64,000 bases of DNA from Paenibacillus castaneae. GTDB taxonomy: Bacteria > Bacillota > Bacilli > Paenibacillales > Paenibacillaceae. Under the pieces are notes generated by a model that was given only the letters and a program-made list of their open reading frames with translations, had not been told where the DNA came from and did not search any database. Positions 28,413-36,876 of this stretch are shown piece after piece. A program made the position numbers and the translations under genes. The stretch's first letter is position 1, and every line of letters starts with the position of its first letter. The DNA lies in the NCBI RefSeq assembly GCF_002884445.1, contig NZ_KZ614144.1, forward strand, positions 96,272-160,271, in the 5' to 3' direction.

Positions 28413-28940
28413 CTACATCTTTGGATCAACAGGCTCGAACACCATGCAATGGCATTCGGACACACCTTCTTGTTTAGTGATGACATACGTATCCGTAATG
28501 CAGAAGCCTGCTTGCTCATATGCTCGTATAGCACGTTTATTCCATACTAGCACTTCCAAATCGATTTCATGCTCGGGTTCGCGTCTGCGCGCCTCTAAGG
28601 CTATGCAATGGGCAAAGGCTGGGCCGAGGCCTTGGCTGCATAGGTCCGGCCGCAGACCGAGGCCGAGCCTAGTCACGCCGGCAATAGGAAAAAACTGCGC
28701 ATAACCAATTAATTCAAGCTGATTGCCGAGAACTGCTACATACTGCGCAGCTCGTAGGACGGAATCGCCAAACTCGGTTCCGTCCCTTTTCATTTTTTCC
28801 CAAGAAGGCCAATTATAAATGTCGAAGGGTGCCTCGTAGCTCCATTTACAAATATTCTCGACATGTTCTATTTCAAGTGGATGTATAGTCATGGCAATTG
28901 ATTCTCGTTTATAATAAGGGGAGCTTTGTGAATAGTTCAT
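28413..28940 (-). CDS. GNAT family N-acetyltransferase
   Basis: A 175-residue acetyl-CoA-dependent acetyltransferase. It starts near a GNAT fold (IHPLEIEHVENICKWSYEAPFDIYNWPSWEKM). The acetyl-CoA loop region is LGLGLRPDLCSQGLGPAFAHCI, followed by VLVWNKRAIRAYEQAGF, the typical fourth motif. GGAGG lies 10 nt before ATG 28940; an internal ATG at 28892 has no ribosome site. Substrate unknown. Confidence 0.88.
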   Translation of the reverse strand: MNYSQSSPYYKRESIAMTIHPLEIEHVENICKWSYEAPFDIYNWPSWEKMKRDGTEFGDSVLRAAQYVAVLGNQLELIGYAQFFPIAGVTRLGLGLRPDLCSQGLGPAFAHCIALEARRREPEHEIDLEVLVWNKRAIRAYEQAGFCITDTYVITKQEGVSECHCMVFEPVDPKM

Positions 28941-29057
28941 AAGTGAGATACCTCCATTACTTATTCTGCCTTACAGCGTGTAAAATGGTTCAAACAGGAT
29001 TATTATATCAGCTAGGCAAAATGGGCTATGTGTGTGTACATAAGGAGAAGCATTAGC

Positions 29058-30290
29058 ATGAAAAAATTATTATGGCTCGGCTGCTTGTCATATTTAATTA
29101 TTGGAGTTGCCCATGTTGTGGGCGGCGCAATTATGGAACAATTAATCGAGCACTATGGCTTGACCTACAAAGACGGCGGACAATGGATTATGAATCAGTT
29201 TCTCGGCTTTCTGGTCGGTGTTTTGTTTGCACCATCCATAACAGCTAGAATAGGGAAAAGAGGAGCTGTACTCATTGCGATCGGTATATTGACCGTAAGC
29301 GAAGCAGCCTATAGTCTACTATTACCTTGGGGCTGGATGTTGACAATTGCGCCGCTGGCTGGACTTGGCTTCGGTATGACAGAGGCCGTCGTAGGTGCTA
29401 TGATAATCGATTTGTGGAAGAATGGCAAAGCATCGGCTATGAGCCGCCTTGAAACATTTTTTGGTGTCGGAGCGCTGCTTATTCCTATTGCGGCAGCTTA
29501 TTTAATCCAGCACCACGTCTGGCAGCTTTCTTTCCCCATTCTCGCGGCGATGTCTGGCATAACATTCGTACTTTGGATGACATTATCATTTGGCGAGTTG
29601 GATGACCAGCTGGGCATTATTCCTCGTACTTCAAAAGAATCAAATGAACACCATAAGACAGATGGTATGGCCGTGTCTGGAAAGTCCGCTTTCTTTGGAT
29701 ATCAGCGCAAGGCTTTGCCGTTTCTACTGCTGTCGGCATTGTTTTTTATGATTTACGTTGGTATGGAGATGAGCTTTTCCAATTATTTGCCTGCCATTCT
29801 GATCGGCCGTTCAGGAGTAGCAGAGGCTAGTGCGGCAGCCGTACTTGGTTTATTCTGGGGTACGATGGTGGTAGGTCGTTTATTTGCCGGCGTGTTAGCG
29901 GATCGAATAGGCTATTCACGCTACTTGCTCATAGCAACAATCGGAGCTTCAGGTGTATTCATCTTAATGGCATTGATGGGTCAGCTTAGCTGGATGCTCA
30001 TATTTGTAGGGCTGAGCGGTTTATTCTTCTCTGGAATTTTTGGTATTGCACTCGTATATGCGAATGTACTCATACCTGGCATGACAGAAAGAACGACGAG
30101 TTTGCTCGTCGCATGCGGTGGCCTAGGCGGAGCCATTTTCCCTCGTGTAACAGGTTGGTTTATGGATCAATACAGCGTTCAGTCGACCTTATGGTATATA
30201 AGTATTCTAGTCGTGCTAATGCTGCTTCTGCTCGGAATAATGCTCGTGCTTGGCAGAGGACAAACCGCACACAAGCCGCTTGGGGAGTAA
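29058..30290 (+). CDS. MFS transporter
   Basis: About 410 residues with 12 predicted membrane helices, member of the major facilitator superfamily (GARTRIGKRGAV-like loop seen as TARIGKRGAVLI between helices 2 and 3; VGRLFAGVLADRIGYSRY in the second half). Folds of this type export drugs or sugars. The start at ATG 29058 is set by AAGGAG 10 nt upstream; an in-frame start at 29028 exists. It is a single-gene unit. Substrate unknown. Confidence 0.88.
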   Translation: MKKLLWLGCLSYLIIGVAHVVGGAIMEQLIEHYGLTYKDGGQWIMNQFLGFLVGVLFAPSITARIGKRGAVLIAIGILTVSEAAYSLLLPWGWMLTIAPLAGLGFGMTEAVVGAMIIDLWKNGKASAMSRLETFFGVGALLIPIAAAYLIQHHVWQLSFPILAAMSGITFVLWMTLSFGELDDQLGIIPRTSKESNEHHKTDGMAVSGKSAFFGYQRKALPFLLLSALFFMIYVGMEMSFSNYLPAILIGRSGVAEASAAAVLGLFWGTMVVGRLFAGVLADRIGYSRYLLIATIGASGVFILMALMGQLSWMLIFVGLSGLFFSGIFGIALVYANVLIPGMTERTTSLLVACGGLGGAIFPRVTGWFMDQYSVQSTLWYISILVVLMLLLLGIMLVLGRGQTAHKPLGE

Positions 30291-30332
30291 TAGAAATTAA
30301 AATTTGAATAATCTTCTTGATCCATAAAACAA

Positions 30333-30378
30333 AAAACCTTTGCATTCGTTGTTTCAAAACGGATGCAAAGGTTTATTT
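30333..30378. terminator. Terminator hairpin after the MFS gene
   Basis: AAACCTTTGCATTCGTT pairs with AACGGATGCAAAGGTTT around a 7-nt loop. The T-run is best on the minus strand. Confidence 0.75.
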
Positions 30379-30445
30379 AATAGTATACAAATAAGCTGGG
30401 CCATAGCGTTCTTACTGTTTCATACCAAATCAGTTCAGGATGAAT

Positions 30446-30499
30446 CAACAAAGCCGCATTTGGCTTGTCTTTGAAAGACAACCTCATGCGGCTTTGTTG
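30446..30499. terminator. Second, compound hairpin between convergent genes
   Basis: CAACAAAGCCGCAT (30446-30459) pairs with ATGCGGCTTTGTTG (30486-30499), and an inner TTGTCTT/AAAGACAA hairpin sits in the loop. It lies just after the 3' end of the NlpC/P60 gene (30543) and probably terminates it. Confidence 0.65.
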
Positions 30500-30542
30500 G
30501 CTGAGCTTACGCAATTGTCCACTGAAGGGCAATCATTAAGCT

Positions 30543-31019
30543 CTATTTGACTTCTGCATAATTCACGAAAGATTCCGAATCCATAACACGACGCGCAGTT
30601 ACGTAACGGCTCTCATAATAGGAAGAGCTAAGTTTGTCTGTTACCACGCCTCTGCTGGAGGATGAATGTGCAAACTTGCCATCACCAATATAGATGCCTA
30701 CATGGGAAACGGTGCTGTTGTTGCTGCCGACTGTATCGAAGAATACGAGATCTCCGGGTACGAGTTCATCCTTAGCAACTTTCGTGCCTGATTTCGCTTG
30801 AGCAGCGGATGTGCGCGGAAGTTCAATGCCCATTTTTTCGAACACATAGCTCGTAAAACCGGAGCAATCAAAGCCTTTCGACGTCGTTCCACCGCTTTTG
30901 TACGGACTACCCATAACATCATCGATAAATCCGTTTAGTTTGGAGTCTGCGAAAGCGCTTCCCGCCTGAGAGGCGAGCATAATAACGAGACCCAAAAGTA
31001 GTATTGTAACCTTTTTCAA
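30543..31019 (-). CDS. Secreted NlpC/P60 family cell-wall hydrolase
   Basis: About 158 residues. A signal peptide (KKVTILLLGLVIMLASQAGSAFA) precedes one NlpC/P60 domain: catalytic Cys in GFDCSGFTSYVF, GDLVFFDT, and His in SHVGIYIGDGKFAHSS. These endopeptidases cut gamma-D-Glu-mDAP bonds in peptidoglycan. TTG 31019 is the likely start because AAGGAG is 8 nt upstream; an in-frame TTG at 31037 overlaps the ribosome site. A c-di-AMP riboswitch precedes it, which is known for cell-wall hydrolase genes in Bacillota. Confidence 0.92.
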   Translation of the reverse strand: MKKVTILLLGLVIMLASQAGSAFADSKLNGFIDDVMGSPYKSGGTTSKGFDCSGFTSYVFEKMGIELPRTSAAQAKSGTKVAKDELVPGDLVFFDTVGSNNSTVSHVGIYIGDGKFAHSSSSRGVVTDKLSSSYYESRYVTARRVMDSESFVNYAEVK

Positions 31020-31036
31020 TTGTGGAGCTCCTTCCA

Positions 31037-31165
31037 ATGCCGACGAGGTTAGCTGTGGGGTTCGGTTGAAGGCTCCCTATGATTCCTCAGGCGCTGCAAA
31101 AAATCAGACGTCGGAATCAATTCACCCAGAGTGGTTCCCCCGTATCCCCGAAGGGAATTAGGCTG
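31037..31165 (-). promoter_or_regulatory. Cyclic di-AMP riboswitch (ydaO/yuaA class)
   Basis: On the minus strand the conserved ydaO core is readable in order: GGGGGAACCA, then GGGTGAATTGATTCCGACG, a variable hairpin, GAGGAATCATAGGGAGCC, TTCAACCGAACCC and CAGCTAACCTCGTCGGCA, ending just before the ribosome site of the hydrolase gene. This class binds c-di-AMP and usually turns expression off. It is far more specific than chance. Exact 5' end is uncertain. Confidence 0.9.
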
Positions 31166-31170
31166 TTTTT

Positions 31171-31490
31171 TTATTACTCTTGGAAATATTCGCTTATTTT
31201 CGTTAATCTCCTGCCTTTATAATCTAATTCTAATAATTCTCATGTAACCTTTTGACTAATAGCTTCGTTTCATCATCTTTCTTGTAATATAACTAAAAAT
31301 GTAATGGTGCTTTCTAACTATATGAATAACTCATTTTCATTAATTATGTATATGTGTTTCAAAATATTCCGATACGTCCTAATGCCCCTATTGCTATGGG
31401 ACTAGTTGAAAGCCTAGTAAATAGCGGGAGTTTCCTATTTTATTTACGAAAAATTAAAAATATCTCATCTAAAAAAACCTCCATAGAAAC
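31171..31490. other. A/T-rich intergenic stretch between riboswitch and tandem repeat
   Basis: About 320 bases with no supported gene. It should hold the minus-strand promoter of the riboswitch transcript, but I see no clear consensus pair. Nothing else is recognisable. Confidence 0.6.
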
Positions 31491-31894
31491 ACATAGAGCT
31501 CGGAGCGGCAGTCGAGCGGCGAATGTGATGCAGAAGTGCAGCACATAGATCTCGAAGCGGTAGCCGAGCGGCGAATGTGATGCAGAAGTGTAGCACATGG
31601 AGCTCGGAGTGGTAGCCGAGCGGCGAATGTGATGCAGAAGTGCAGCACATGGAGCTCGGAGCGGCAGTCGGGCGGCGAATGTGATGCAGAAGTGCAGCAC
31701 ATGGAGCTCGGAGCGGCAGTCGGGCGGCGAATGTGATGCAGAAGTGCAGCACATAGAGCTCGGAGCGGCAGTCGAGCGGCGAATGTGATGCAGAAGTGCA
31801 GCACATGGAGCTCAGAGCGGCAGCCGAGCGGCGAATGTGATGCAGAAGTGATGCAGAAGTGCAGTACATGGAGCTCGGAGCGGCAGCCGGGCGG
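31491..31894. repeat. 52-bp tandem repeat (minisatellite), seven units plus a partial one
   Basis: Units start with ACAT at 31491, 31543, 31595, 31647, 31699, 31751, 31803 and 31866. The period is exactly 52 bp except the seventh unit, which carries an 11-bp internal duplication (GATGCAGAAGT twice). Units differ by only a few bases and contain GAGCTCGGAGCGGCAG and GCGGCGAATGTGATGCAG. The repeat is G/C-rich in an A/T-rich gap. There are no spacers, so it is not CRISPR. Confidence 0.92.
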
Positions 31895-31939
31895 GCCGGA
31901 AGGTTTATATGATGATGATCTTAGAGATCAAAATAAAGC

Positions 31940-31987
31940 AAAAAGCTTCCGTAATCCTCTGAAATCGAGGAACCGGAAGCTTTTTTT
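31940..31987. terminator. Terminator of the membrane-protein/M1-peptidase operon
   Basis: AAAAAGCTTCCG pairs with CGGAAGCTTTTT with an inner CCTC/GAGG stem. The minus-strand T-run serves the gene ending at 31992. Confidence 0.85.
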
Positions 31988-31991
31988 ACGA

Positions 31992-32804
31992 TTATAATTT
32001 GGTTTGTAAGCATTCGTACTGAGTCGTAATCGTCCATATTTTCATCAAGGTTCGGATGAAATGGTAGCTCTGGTGTAGGATAAGGGCGAACAAACCGGCC
32101 CAGATCATCGACAAGCCGGAGACAACCAGGCCTAACGCAACACCGATGCCCCACATGAGCAGTGAAACTGCTGCAAAAGAAAGAAAGTTTCTTAAAGCGC
32201 GCCACAGGCTGCTCAGAATGCCTTCACCTGTTGCCGCGCCGAACTGCATGGCTAGTGAGAGCAGATGAAGCACGGTCCCCCATAGGAGCCATATAGCGGC
32301 CCCAGGGAGCGTCGCCTGCAGCATCTCCGGAATGGAGTGGCTCGACAGCAAAGTGTTAAGTGCGCGAGGCAGCAGCCACCAGGCGGGAGCGAGCGTCAAT
32401 ATGGATTCGATCCAATAGAGCAGCATGACGGGCTTCCAAGCTTTGCGAATGCCTTCCAAGAAGCGAGTGCCGGAATGATTCCTCGCTTGATTCAGAGAAT
32501 AGAACAACCCGGCATTAAACAAAGGCGTGAGCAGCATTCTAATGACGAGCAGACCGCCAAGTGTCCATACATACGGTGTGATGAGATCTGTTTTGAACAG
32601 CTGGAACTGAGCTTCTGTCACGAAGACCTCTCTGGCAACGTCAGAAGGATAGGCGCTCGGGTATCGCCGAAGCAGTGGTGAGACAACCGAATCAATGAAT
32701 CGGTATAAGAAGAACCCCCAGATTAGCTGGTAAAGGAATAGTAGAACCACGAGGTGGAAATGCTTGACCGCGAGCTGCCAGCCTTGCTTCATATGTATCT
32801 TCAT
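31992..32804 (-). CDS. Hypothetical polytopic membrane protein
   Basis: A 270-residue protein with about six hydrophobic segments (for example LVVLLFLYQLIWGFFLYRF, WTLGGLLVIRMLLTPLFNAG and FAAVSLLMWGIGVALGLVVSG). I do not recognise a family with confidence. AAGGAGCG precedes ATG 32804. It begins 27 nt after the M1 peptidase gene, so the two are co-transcribed and may be functionally linked at the membrane. Confidence 0.75.
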   Translation of the reverse strand: MKIHMKQGWQLAVKHFHLVVLLFLYQLIWGFFLYRFIDSVVSPLLRRYPSAYPSDVAREVFVTEAQFQLFKTDLITPYVWTLGGLLVIRMLLTPLFNAGLFYSLNQARNHSGTRFLEGIRKAWKPVMLLYWIESILTLAPAWWLLPRALNTLLSSHSIPEMLQATLPGAAIWLLWGTVLHLLSLAMQFGAATGEGILSSLWRALRNFLSFAAVSLLMWGIGVALGLVVSGLSMIWAGLFALILHQSYHFIRTLMKIWTITTQYECLQTKL

Positions 32805-32831
32805 ATTTTATCGCTCCTTGAACACAATTAC

Positions 32832-34847
32832 TTACCAGCCAAGCGTCCCGATCAGCCCCTCAATGATCGTTACTATACCTAAGCTCCAACGTGTGCGTGT
32901 TTCTTCTGGAAGCTGAGCCTGCATATAGTTGTTGATGAGCTTATTATCGAGCACGTTGCTGTGATCGGGATCGATGTACACCCATGATAGAGGGGCAGAA
33001 TGCAGCTGCTTGTACTGAATGTGCATATCTTCCGCGTTCCAACGTTTCGTAATTTTTGTGCCATCTGTGAACTGGAGTACAATTGGAATGACTCCGTTGC
33101 TTCCGCCGTTTTTGCTAATGAGCACAACTGACTCGTACATTTGGATGCCGTTTTGCATGACTGGCTTGACCTGTATGGAATCTACGGAGAAGTCTGCCAT
33201 TTGATCGTCGTACACATAATGCCTAAAATAATCATTCCATTTTGTTTTGGTTACCTGCTCCACTACACGCTGGAAATCGGCTGTTGAAGGATGTTTGAAT
33301 TTATATTTTTGGAAATACGTGCGCATGATTTTTTGCATCGTTCTTGATCCAACCTGATTCTCGATGCCGATGAGTACGAGCTTTGCTCTCATATATACAT
33401 TTTCAGCATATTGGGTGTGGCTTCGATAGGACCAAGAAAGCTGCTTGAGCGGCGCTGGATCTGTCATATAACTGGCTTCAACGCGCAGGTTGGATGAAAG
33501 ACCATAGGCCGTTTCCATCACTTTGTCCTCGGCATAGGAAGTAAAGCCTTCGTCCAGCCATGCTTCTTCGAACTCGTTGGAGGCAACCATGCCATACCAG
33601 AATTGATGGCCGATTTCATGCACGACCGTTCTTTCAAGATCATAGCCGGGGTTCGTACTCTCCGCTGCAAACGCCGTTACGAGCGTAGGATACTCCATTC
33701 CTCCCGCACCGCCTGCGCCTTTAGGAGGCACAACGATAGACAGTGTGCTATAAGGGTATTCGCCATACCACTTCGCGTAGCTCGACAGGGCAGATTTCGC
33801 TGCATGCATATAACGGTCCTTAAGCGCAGCATGGGAAGGATCGAGATAAAGCTTGATTCTTACGCCAGGGATGCCAGTATCCGAATAGGCGGTTTCCTCG
33901 TAGACGAAATCCGGCGATGCCGACCATGCAAAATCATGGACGTCATCAGCATAAAATTGATAGATCTTCGTTTGATCCTTCATTTCAATGGCTTTAGTCT
34001 GAAAGCCGGTTGCGGCGACCGTATAGGACTCGGGTACATGGATGCGAACGCTGTAAATACCGAAGTCGCTGTAAAACTCAGAATTGCCATGATATTGATG
34101 CGCATTCCAGCCTTCTTCTGCGCGGCCGCGTGTTCCAACCGTTTCATATACAGCTACTTTCGGGAACCATTGACCAGCCATCACAAAGTCGCCAGAGTAG
34201 CCCATTCTTGCAAAAACCTCAGGGAGCTTGACTTCAAAGCTCATGCGGAGGGTGACCGATTCACCAGGGGCAACTGGCTCAGGCAGCCGGATTCTAGCTA
34301 AGGTGAAGTCATTCTCATTGCCGTCATCCGGCTGCGCATATTGCAGGCGCGGCAGAAGGCTCTCTCCGCCTTCGGTTTGCAGCGTTAGCAGCTTCATATA
34401 ACCAATACTGTTTGATGTTGCTTTATCCTGACGCAGCTTGCCGCCGGACTCTTGCATAAACGTTGTTTTGCCGGACTGGAACGCATTAGGATACAAGTTG
34501 AAATAGAGCTCGGACACTGTTTTTTTGCCTGGGTTGATCCAGGTTACGGTTTGCTCCCCGTCGAGATGCTTTGCATCCTCGCGCAATTGAACATCGATAT
34601 GATATTCAACAATTCGCTTGCTAAGGGACTGCGGCTTCGGAGTTAACACCGTATTCGGTTCCTGAACGGCAGGCGGCTTGGACGAATTCTGGGCAGCAAC
34701 TGGTGCTTGCGGAGCTTTGCCGGCAGGGGCGAAGGCATAAGTATATTGCGATTGCCAGGCTGCTCCGAAACCGTACTGCACAGATATGCCGAGCGTGACG
34801 ACTGCGAGTATTACGAATATGAATCGTTTGAAATAGCGTGGAGTCAT
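32832..34847 (-). CDS. M1 family metallopeptidase (membrane-anchored)
   Basis: About 671 residues. A single N-terminal membrane helix (about residues 10-30) puts the enzyme outside the cell. The gluzincin zinc motif HEIGHQFWYG and the second Glu in EEAWLDEGFTSYAED are intact, and GGAGGMEYPTLV matches the GXMEN-type substrate motif. M1 enzymes are aminopeptidases. I chose ATG 34847 because GGGAGGG lies 9 nt upstream; an in-frame TTG at 34871 is upstream of that site. The gene forms an operon with the next membrane protein. Confidence 0.9.
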   Translation of the reverse strand: MTPRYFKRFIFVILAVVTLGISVQYGFGAAWQSQYTYAFAPAGKAPQAPVAAQNSSKPPAVQEPNTVLTPKPQSLSKRIVEYHIDVQLREDAKHLDGEQTVTWINPGKKTVSELYFNLYPNAFQSGKTTFMQESGGKLRQDKATSNSIGYMKLLTLQTEGGESLLPRLQYAQPDDGNENDFTLARIRLPEPVAPGESVTLRMSFEVKLPEVFARMGYSGDFVMAGQWFPKVAVYETVGTRGRAEEGWNAHQYHGNSEFYSDFGIYSVRIHVPESYTVAATGFQTKAIEMKDQTKIYQFYADDVHDFAWSASPDFVYEETAYSDTGIPGVRIKLYLDPSHAALKDRYMHAAKSALSSYAKWYGEYPYSTLSIVVPPKGAGGAGGMEYPTLVTAFAAESTNPGYDLERTVVHEIGHQFWYGMVASNEFEEAWLDEGFTSYAEDKVMETAYGLSSNLRVEASYMTDPAPLKQLSWSYRSHTQYAENVYMRAKLVLIGIENQVGSRTMQKIMRTYFQKYKFKHPSTADFQRVVEQVTKTKWNDYFRHYVYDDQMADFSVDSIQVKPVMQNGIQMYESVVLISKNGGSNGVIPIVLQFTDGTKITKRWNAEDMHIQYKQLHSAPLSWVYIDPDHSNVLDNKLINNYMQAQLPEETRTRWSLGIVTIIEGLIGTLGW

Positions 34848-34952
34848 TGAACGTTTCCCTCCCGTTGACAAGCATCTACAGCATGTATATGTTTGCTTTT
34901 CGAGGAATATTAGCTAAAATGGAATTAATGTATGGGGAAGGTGTGAATAAAC

Positions 34953-35477
34953 GTGACCGAAGAACAAGAACAGCCGGTACAGCCGGAAAAAAAGGAAAAG
35001 AAATCACTGTCGCTCAATGTAGTGAGCAGCAAAAAACATAAAGGCTTTGGGGCAGGAGCTATCGATTTAAGCGCGGTATCCTGCATTATCATTGATGATG
35101 GCGTTGCCTATATCGACGTAGGCGCTATGCACGCAAAGAGCAAGGTCGAGCGCGGCATTAAGTTCACGCCAAATAAAGAAGATACGCCAAATGGCCGTCA
35201 ATGCTGGATTGTATGGGTTGCAGTTGATCGAAATGAAGAGGGCTCTTACTATGCAGGAGCAACGGCTTGCGAGATGCTAATTGATACGGAAGCGCGCCGC
35301 GGCTGGAAAATTCTTGCCGATCATGTAAATAAGCTCGATCAATCACTTAAACGCCGTTATAATTTGACGGAGCTGGGCGATGTAGACAGAGCAGCGCTTC
35401 GCAAGCTGCTTATGGAGCATAATCTGGAGTGGTGGGACCGCTCGCCTGACGAGCTGAAGCAATCGCTTGATGTATAA
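34953..35477 (+). CDS. ywhD: YwhD family protein
   Basis: A 174-residue cytoplasmic protein of unknown function. A charged N-terminal tail (about 25 residues of Glu/Lys/Pro) precedes the conserved part KHKGFGAGAIDLSAVSCIIID, GAMHAKSKVERGIKFTP and WWDRSPDELKQSL, characteristic of the Bacillus YwhD family. GTG 34953 has GGGGAAGGTG upstream. In B. subtilis ywhD lies beside a class A PBP gene and close to speEB; both are also in this window, with other genes in between. Confidence 0.88.
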   Translation: MTEEQEQPVQPEKKEKKSLSLNVVSSKKHKGFGAGAIDLSAVSCIIIDDGVAYIDVGAMHAKSKVERGIKFTPNKEDTPNGRQCWIVWVAVDRNEEGSYYAGATACEMLIDTEARRGWKILADHVNKLDQSLKRRYNLTELGDVDRAALRKLLMEHNLEWWDRSPDELKQSLDV

Positions 35478-35534
35478 CGGAAGCTTCCCAAGGTACACGG
35501 CTTAACTATAAGAAAGTTCAATTTCAATGATGAG

Positions 35535-35579
35535 AACCTCATCATTCGTGAAGCTTTTTCTGCGAATGATGAGGTTTTT
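35535..35579 (+). terminator. Rho-independent terminator after ywhD
   Basis: AACCTCATCATTCG and CGAATGATGAGGTT form a 14-bp perfect stem with TTTTT following. Confidence 0.92.
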
Positions 35580-35673
35580 CTTGTTATAGGGGACAGCAAA
35601 AATATTTTTTTGAAAAAGTGCAGGGTAAAAGAGATTGGTTGTCGTCTATTAGATTGGGAAGGAGGGGAGCGAC

Positions 35674-36231
35674 ATTCAAGACGAGGATTGGATCAAAGCG
35701 GTACAAAGCGGCGGGCCCGAGCATTATCGACCGTTCGTACAAGCCTATGGTCCTTATATATATAGAACAATCTTTGCAGTGCTTCATTCGCAGCATGATG
35801 CGGAGGATATTACACAGGAAGTGCTGCTGCAAATTTATCGCTCCCTCCCGGATTGCCGATTGGACGGGCTGAAGACATGGATAACCCGCATTGCCGTCAA
35901 CCGGGCCATTGATTTCAAGCGAAGCCAAGCACGCAGACCTGAAGAACTGATAGGCGATGAAGCTGCGCCGCAGAGGAAACAAGAGGGCGTGTCTGCAAAC
36001 CCCGCGGCGGAAACGCTGGCTATCGAGCAAGAGGATAAGCGGCACGTACAAGTACAGGTGGACAGGCTGCCGGATAACTATCGCGAAGTTGTAACGGCTT
36101 ATTATATGGAAGACAAATCCTATGAACAGATTGCCGCGGAAACAGGGCTGGAACGCAAAAGCGTGGAGTCCAGACTTTACCGAGCAAGAAATTGGATGAA
36201 GCGCCACTGGCGAAAGGAGGATTTCGAATGA
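35674..36231 (+). CDS. ECF-type sigma-70 family factor, apparently starting at ATT
   Basis: About 185 residues. Region 2 is complete only if translation begins at ATT 35674: EDWIKAVQSGGPEHYRPFVQAYGPYIYRTIF leads into HDAEDITQEVLLQIYRSL and TRIAVNRAIDFKRSQARRPEE. Region 4 is LPDNYREVVTAYYMEDKSYEQIAAETGLERKSVESRLYRARNWM. From the upstream stop there is no ATG/GTG/TTG before GTG 35779, which would cut into region 2. AAGGAGG lies 8 nt before ATT. The stop overlaps the anti-sigma start (ATGA), so the pair is coupled. Confidence 0.85.
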   Translation: MQDEDWIKAVQSGGPEHYRPFVQAYGPYIYRTIFAVLHSQHDAEDITQEVLLQIYRSLPDCRLDGLKTWITRIAVNRAIDFKRSQARRPEELIGDEAAPQRKQEGVSANPAAETLAIEQEDKRHVQVQVDRLPDNYREVVTAYYMEDKSYEQIAAETGLERKSVESRLYRARNWMKRHWRKEDFE

Positions 36232-36833
36232 ATGACGAGATCGACCGGAAAGATGAACACGTGAACGCGAATGATAGAATCACTGCGGAACAAATGAAAC
36301 TTTATGTGCGCGGTCTATTGCCTGAAGATGAGCGCATACAGGTAGAGCAGCAAATAGAAGCAAGCGATGCTTGCTTGGAGCTGTTCATAGCAGCCGTTGA
36401 GTCGGAGGGGGCAGACGCTGCCCAGACGGTCCAGAATCCAAAGATGCTATTGCCTGATATGGAACTGCTCGAAGAGCGAGTCGTATCGCAGCTAATGGCT
36501 GAGCAGCAACAACAGAAGCTGGATCGAGCAGACGGGATACGTCCGGTTCCGACGATTGTCGAGCAGGAGAAATCCTTCCGCAGAAGCTCCTGGATGCAGC
36601 ATCCGGCTACGCATTACACGGTTGCTGCGTCGATTACGCTGCTTCTGCTTGGCAGCGGTACCTTTGTTTCATTCTCGCAGAAGCTCGCGCAGCTTGATCT
36701 AGATGCAAATGCGCACAAGTCGATTCCGCCAATATCAGCCCCGGCAGATGTACAAACGGAATCGTGGTCGGACAAAATAGTCGATCAGACCGGCTCGTGG
36801 CTTGATGGACTGCAAGCGATCCGTTTTAAATAA
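36228..36833 (+). CDS. Anti-sigma factor, single-pass membrane protein
   Basis: A 201-residue protein. Residues 1-120 are cytoplasmic and include ITAEQMKLYVRGLLPEDERIQVEQQI, like the zinc-finger-like/anti-sigma helical domain but without the His-Cys-Cys zinc residues. A single membrane helix (THYTVAASITLLLLGSGTFV) at about 138-155 is followed by a short outer tail. AAGGAGG precedes ATG 36228, whose ATGA overlaps the sigma stop. Position and topology identify it as the cognate anti-sigma factor. Confidence 0.85.
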   Translation: MNDEIDRKDEHVNANDRITAEQMKLYVRGLLPEDERIQVEQQIEASDACLELFIAAVESEGADAAQTVQNPKMLLPDMELLEERVVSQLMAEQQQQKLDRADGIRPVPTIVEQEKSFRRSSWMQHPATHYTVAASITLLLLGSGTFVSFSQKLAQLDLDANAHKSIPPISAPADVQTESWSDKIVDQTGSWLDGLQAIRFK

Positions 36834-36876
36834 TGAAAGCTAGAAAGAATCAATGAATGAAAGGAATGAATGATCA

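Noticed and set aside
31440..31869. Three overlapping minus-strand reading frames of 104-134 residues (Cys/His-rich repeats)
   Set aside because: They are the 52-bp repeat read in three frames; the repeat unit has no stop on that strand and the same peptide appears in each frame. No ribosome site or family supports them.
31491..31894. Possible CRISPR array
   Set aside because: Units follow directly without unique spacers, are 52 bp long, and no cas genes are near.
33603..34301. A 232-residue plus-strand frame inside the M1 peptidase gene
   Set aside because: It lies wholly opposite a clearly functional peptidase gene and shows no domain.
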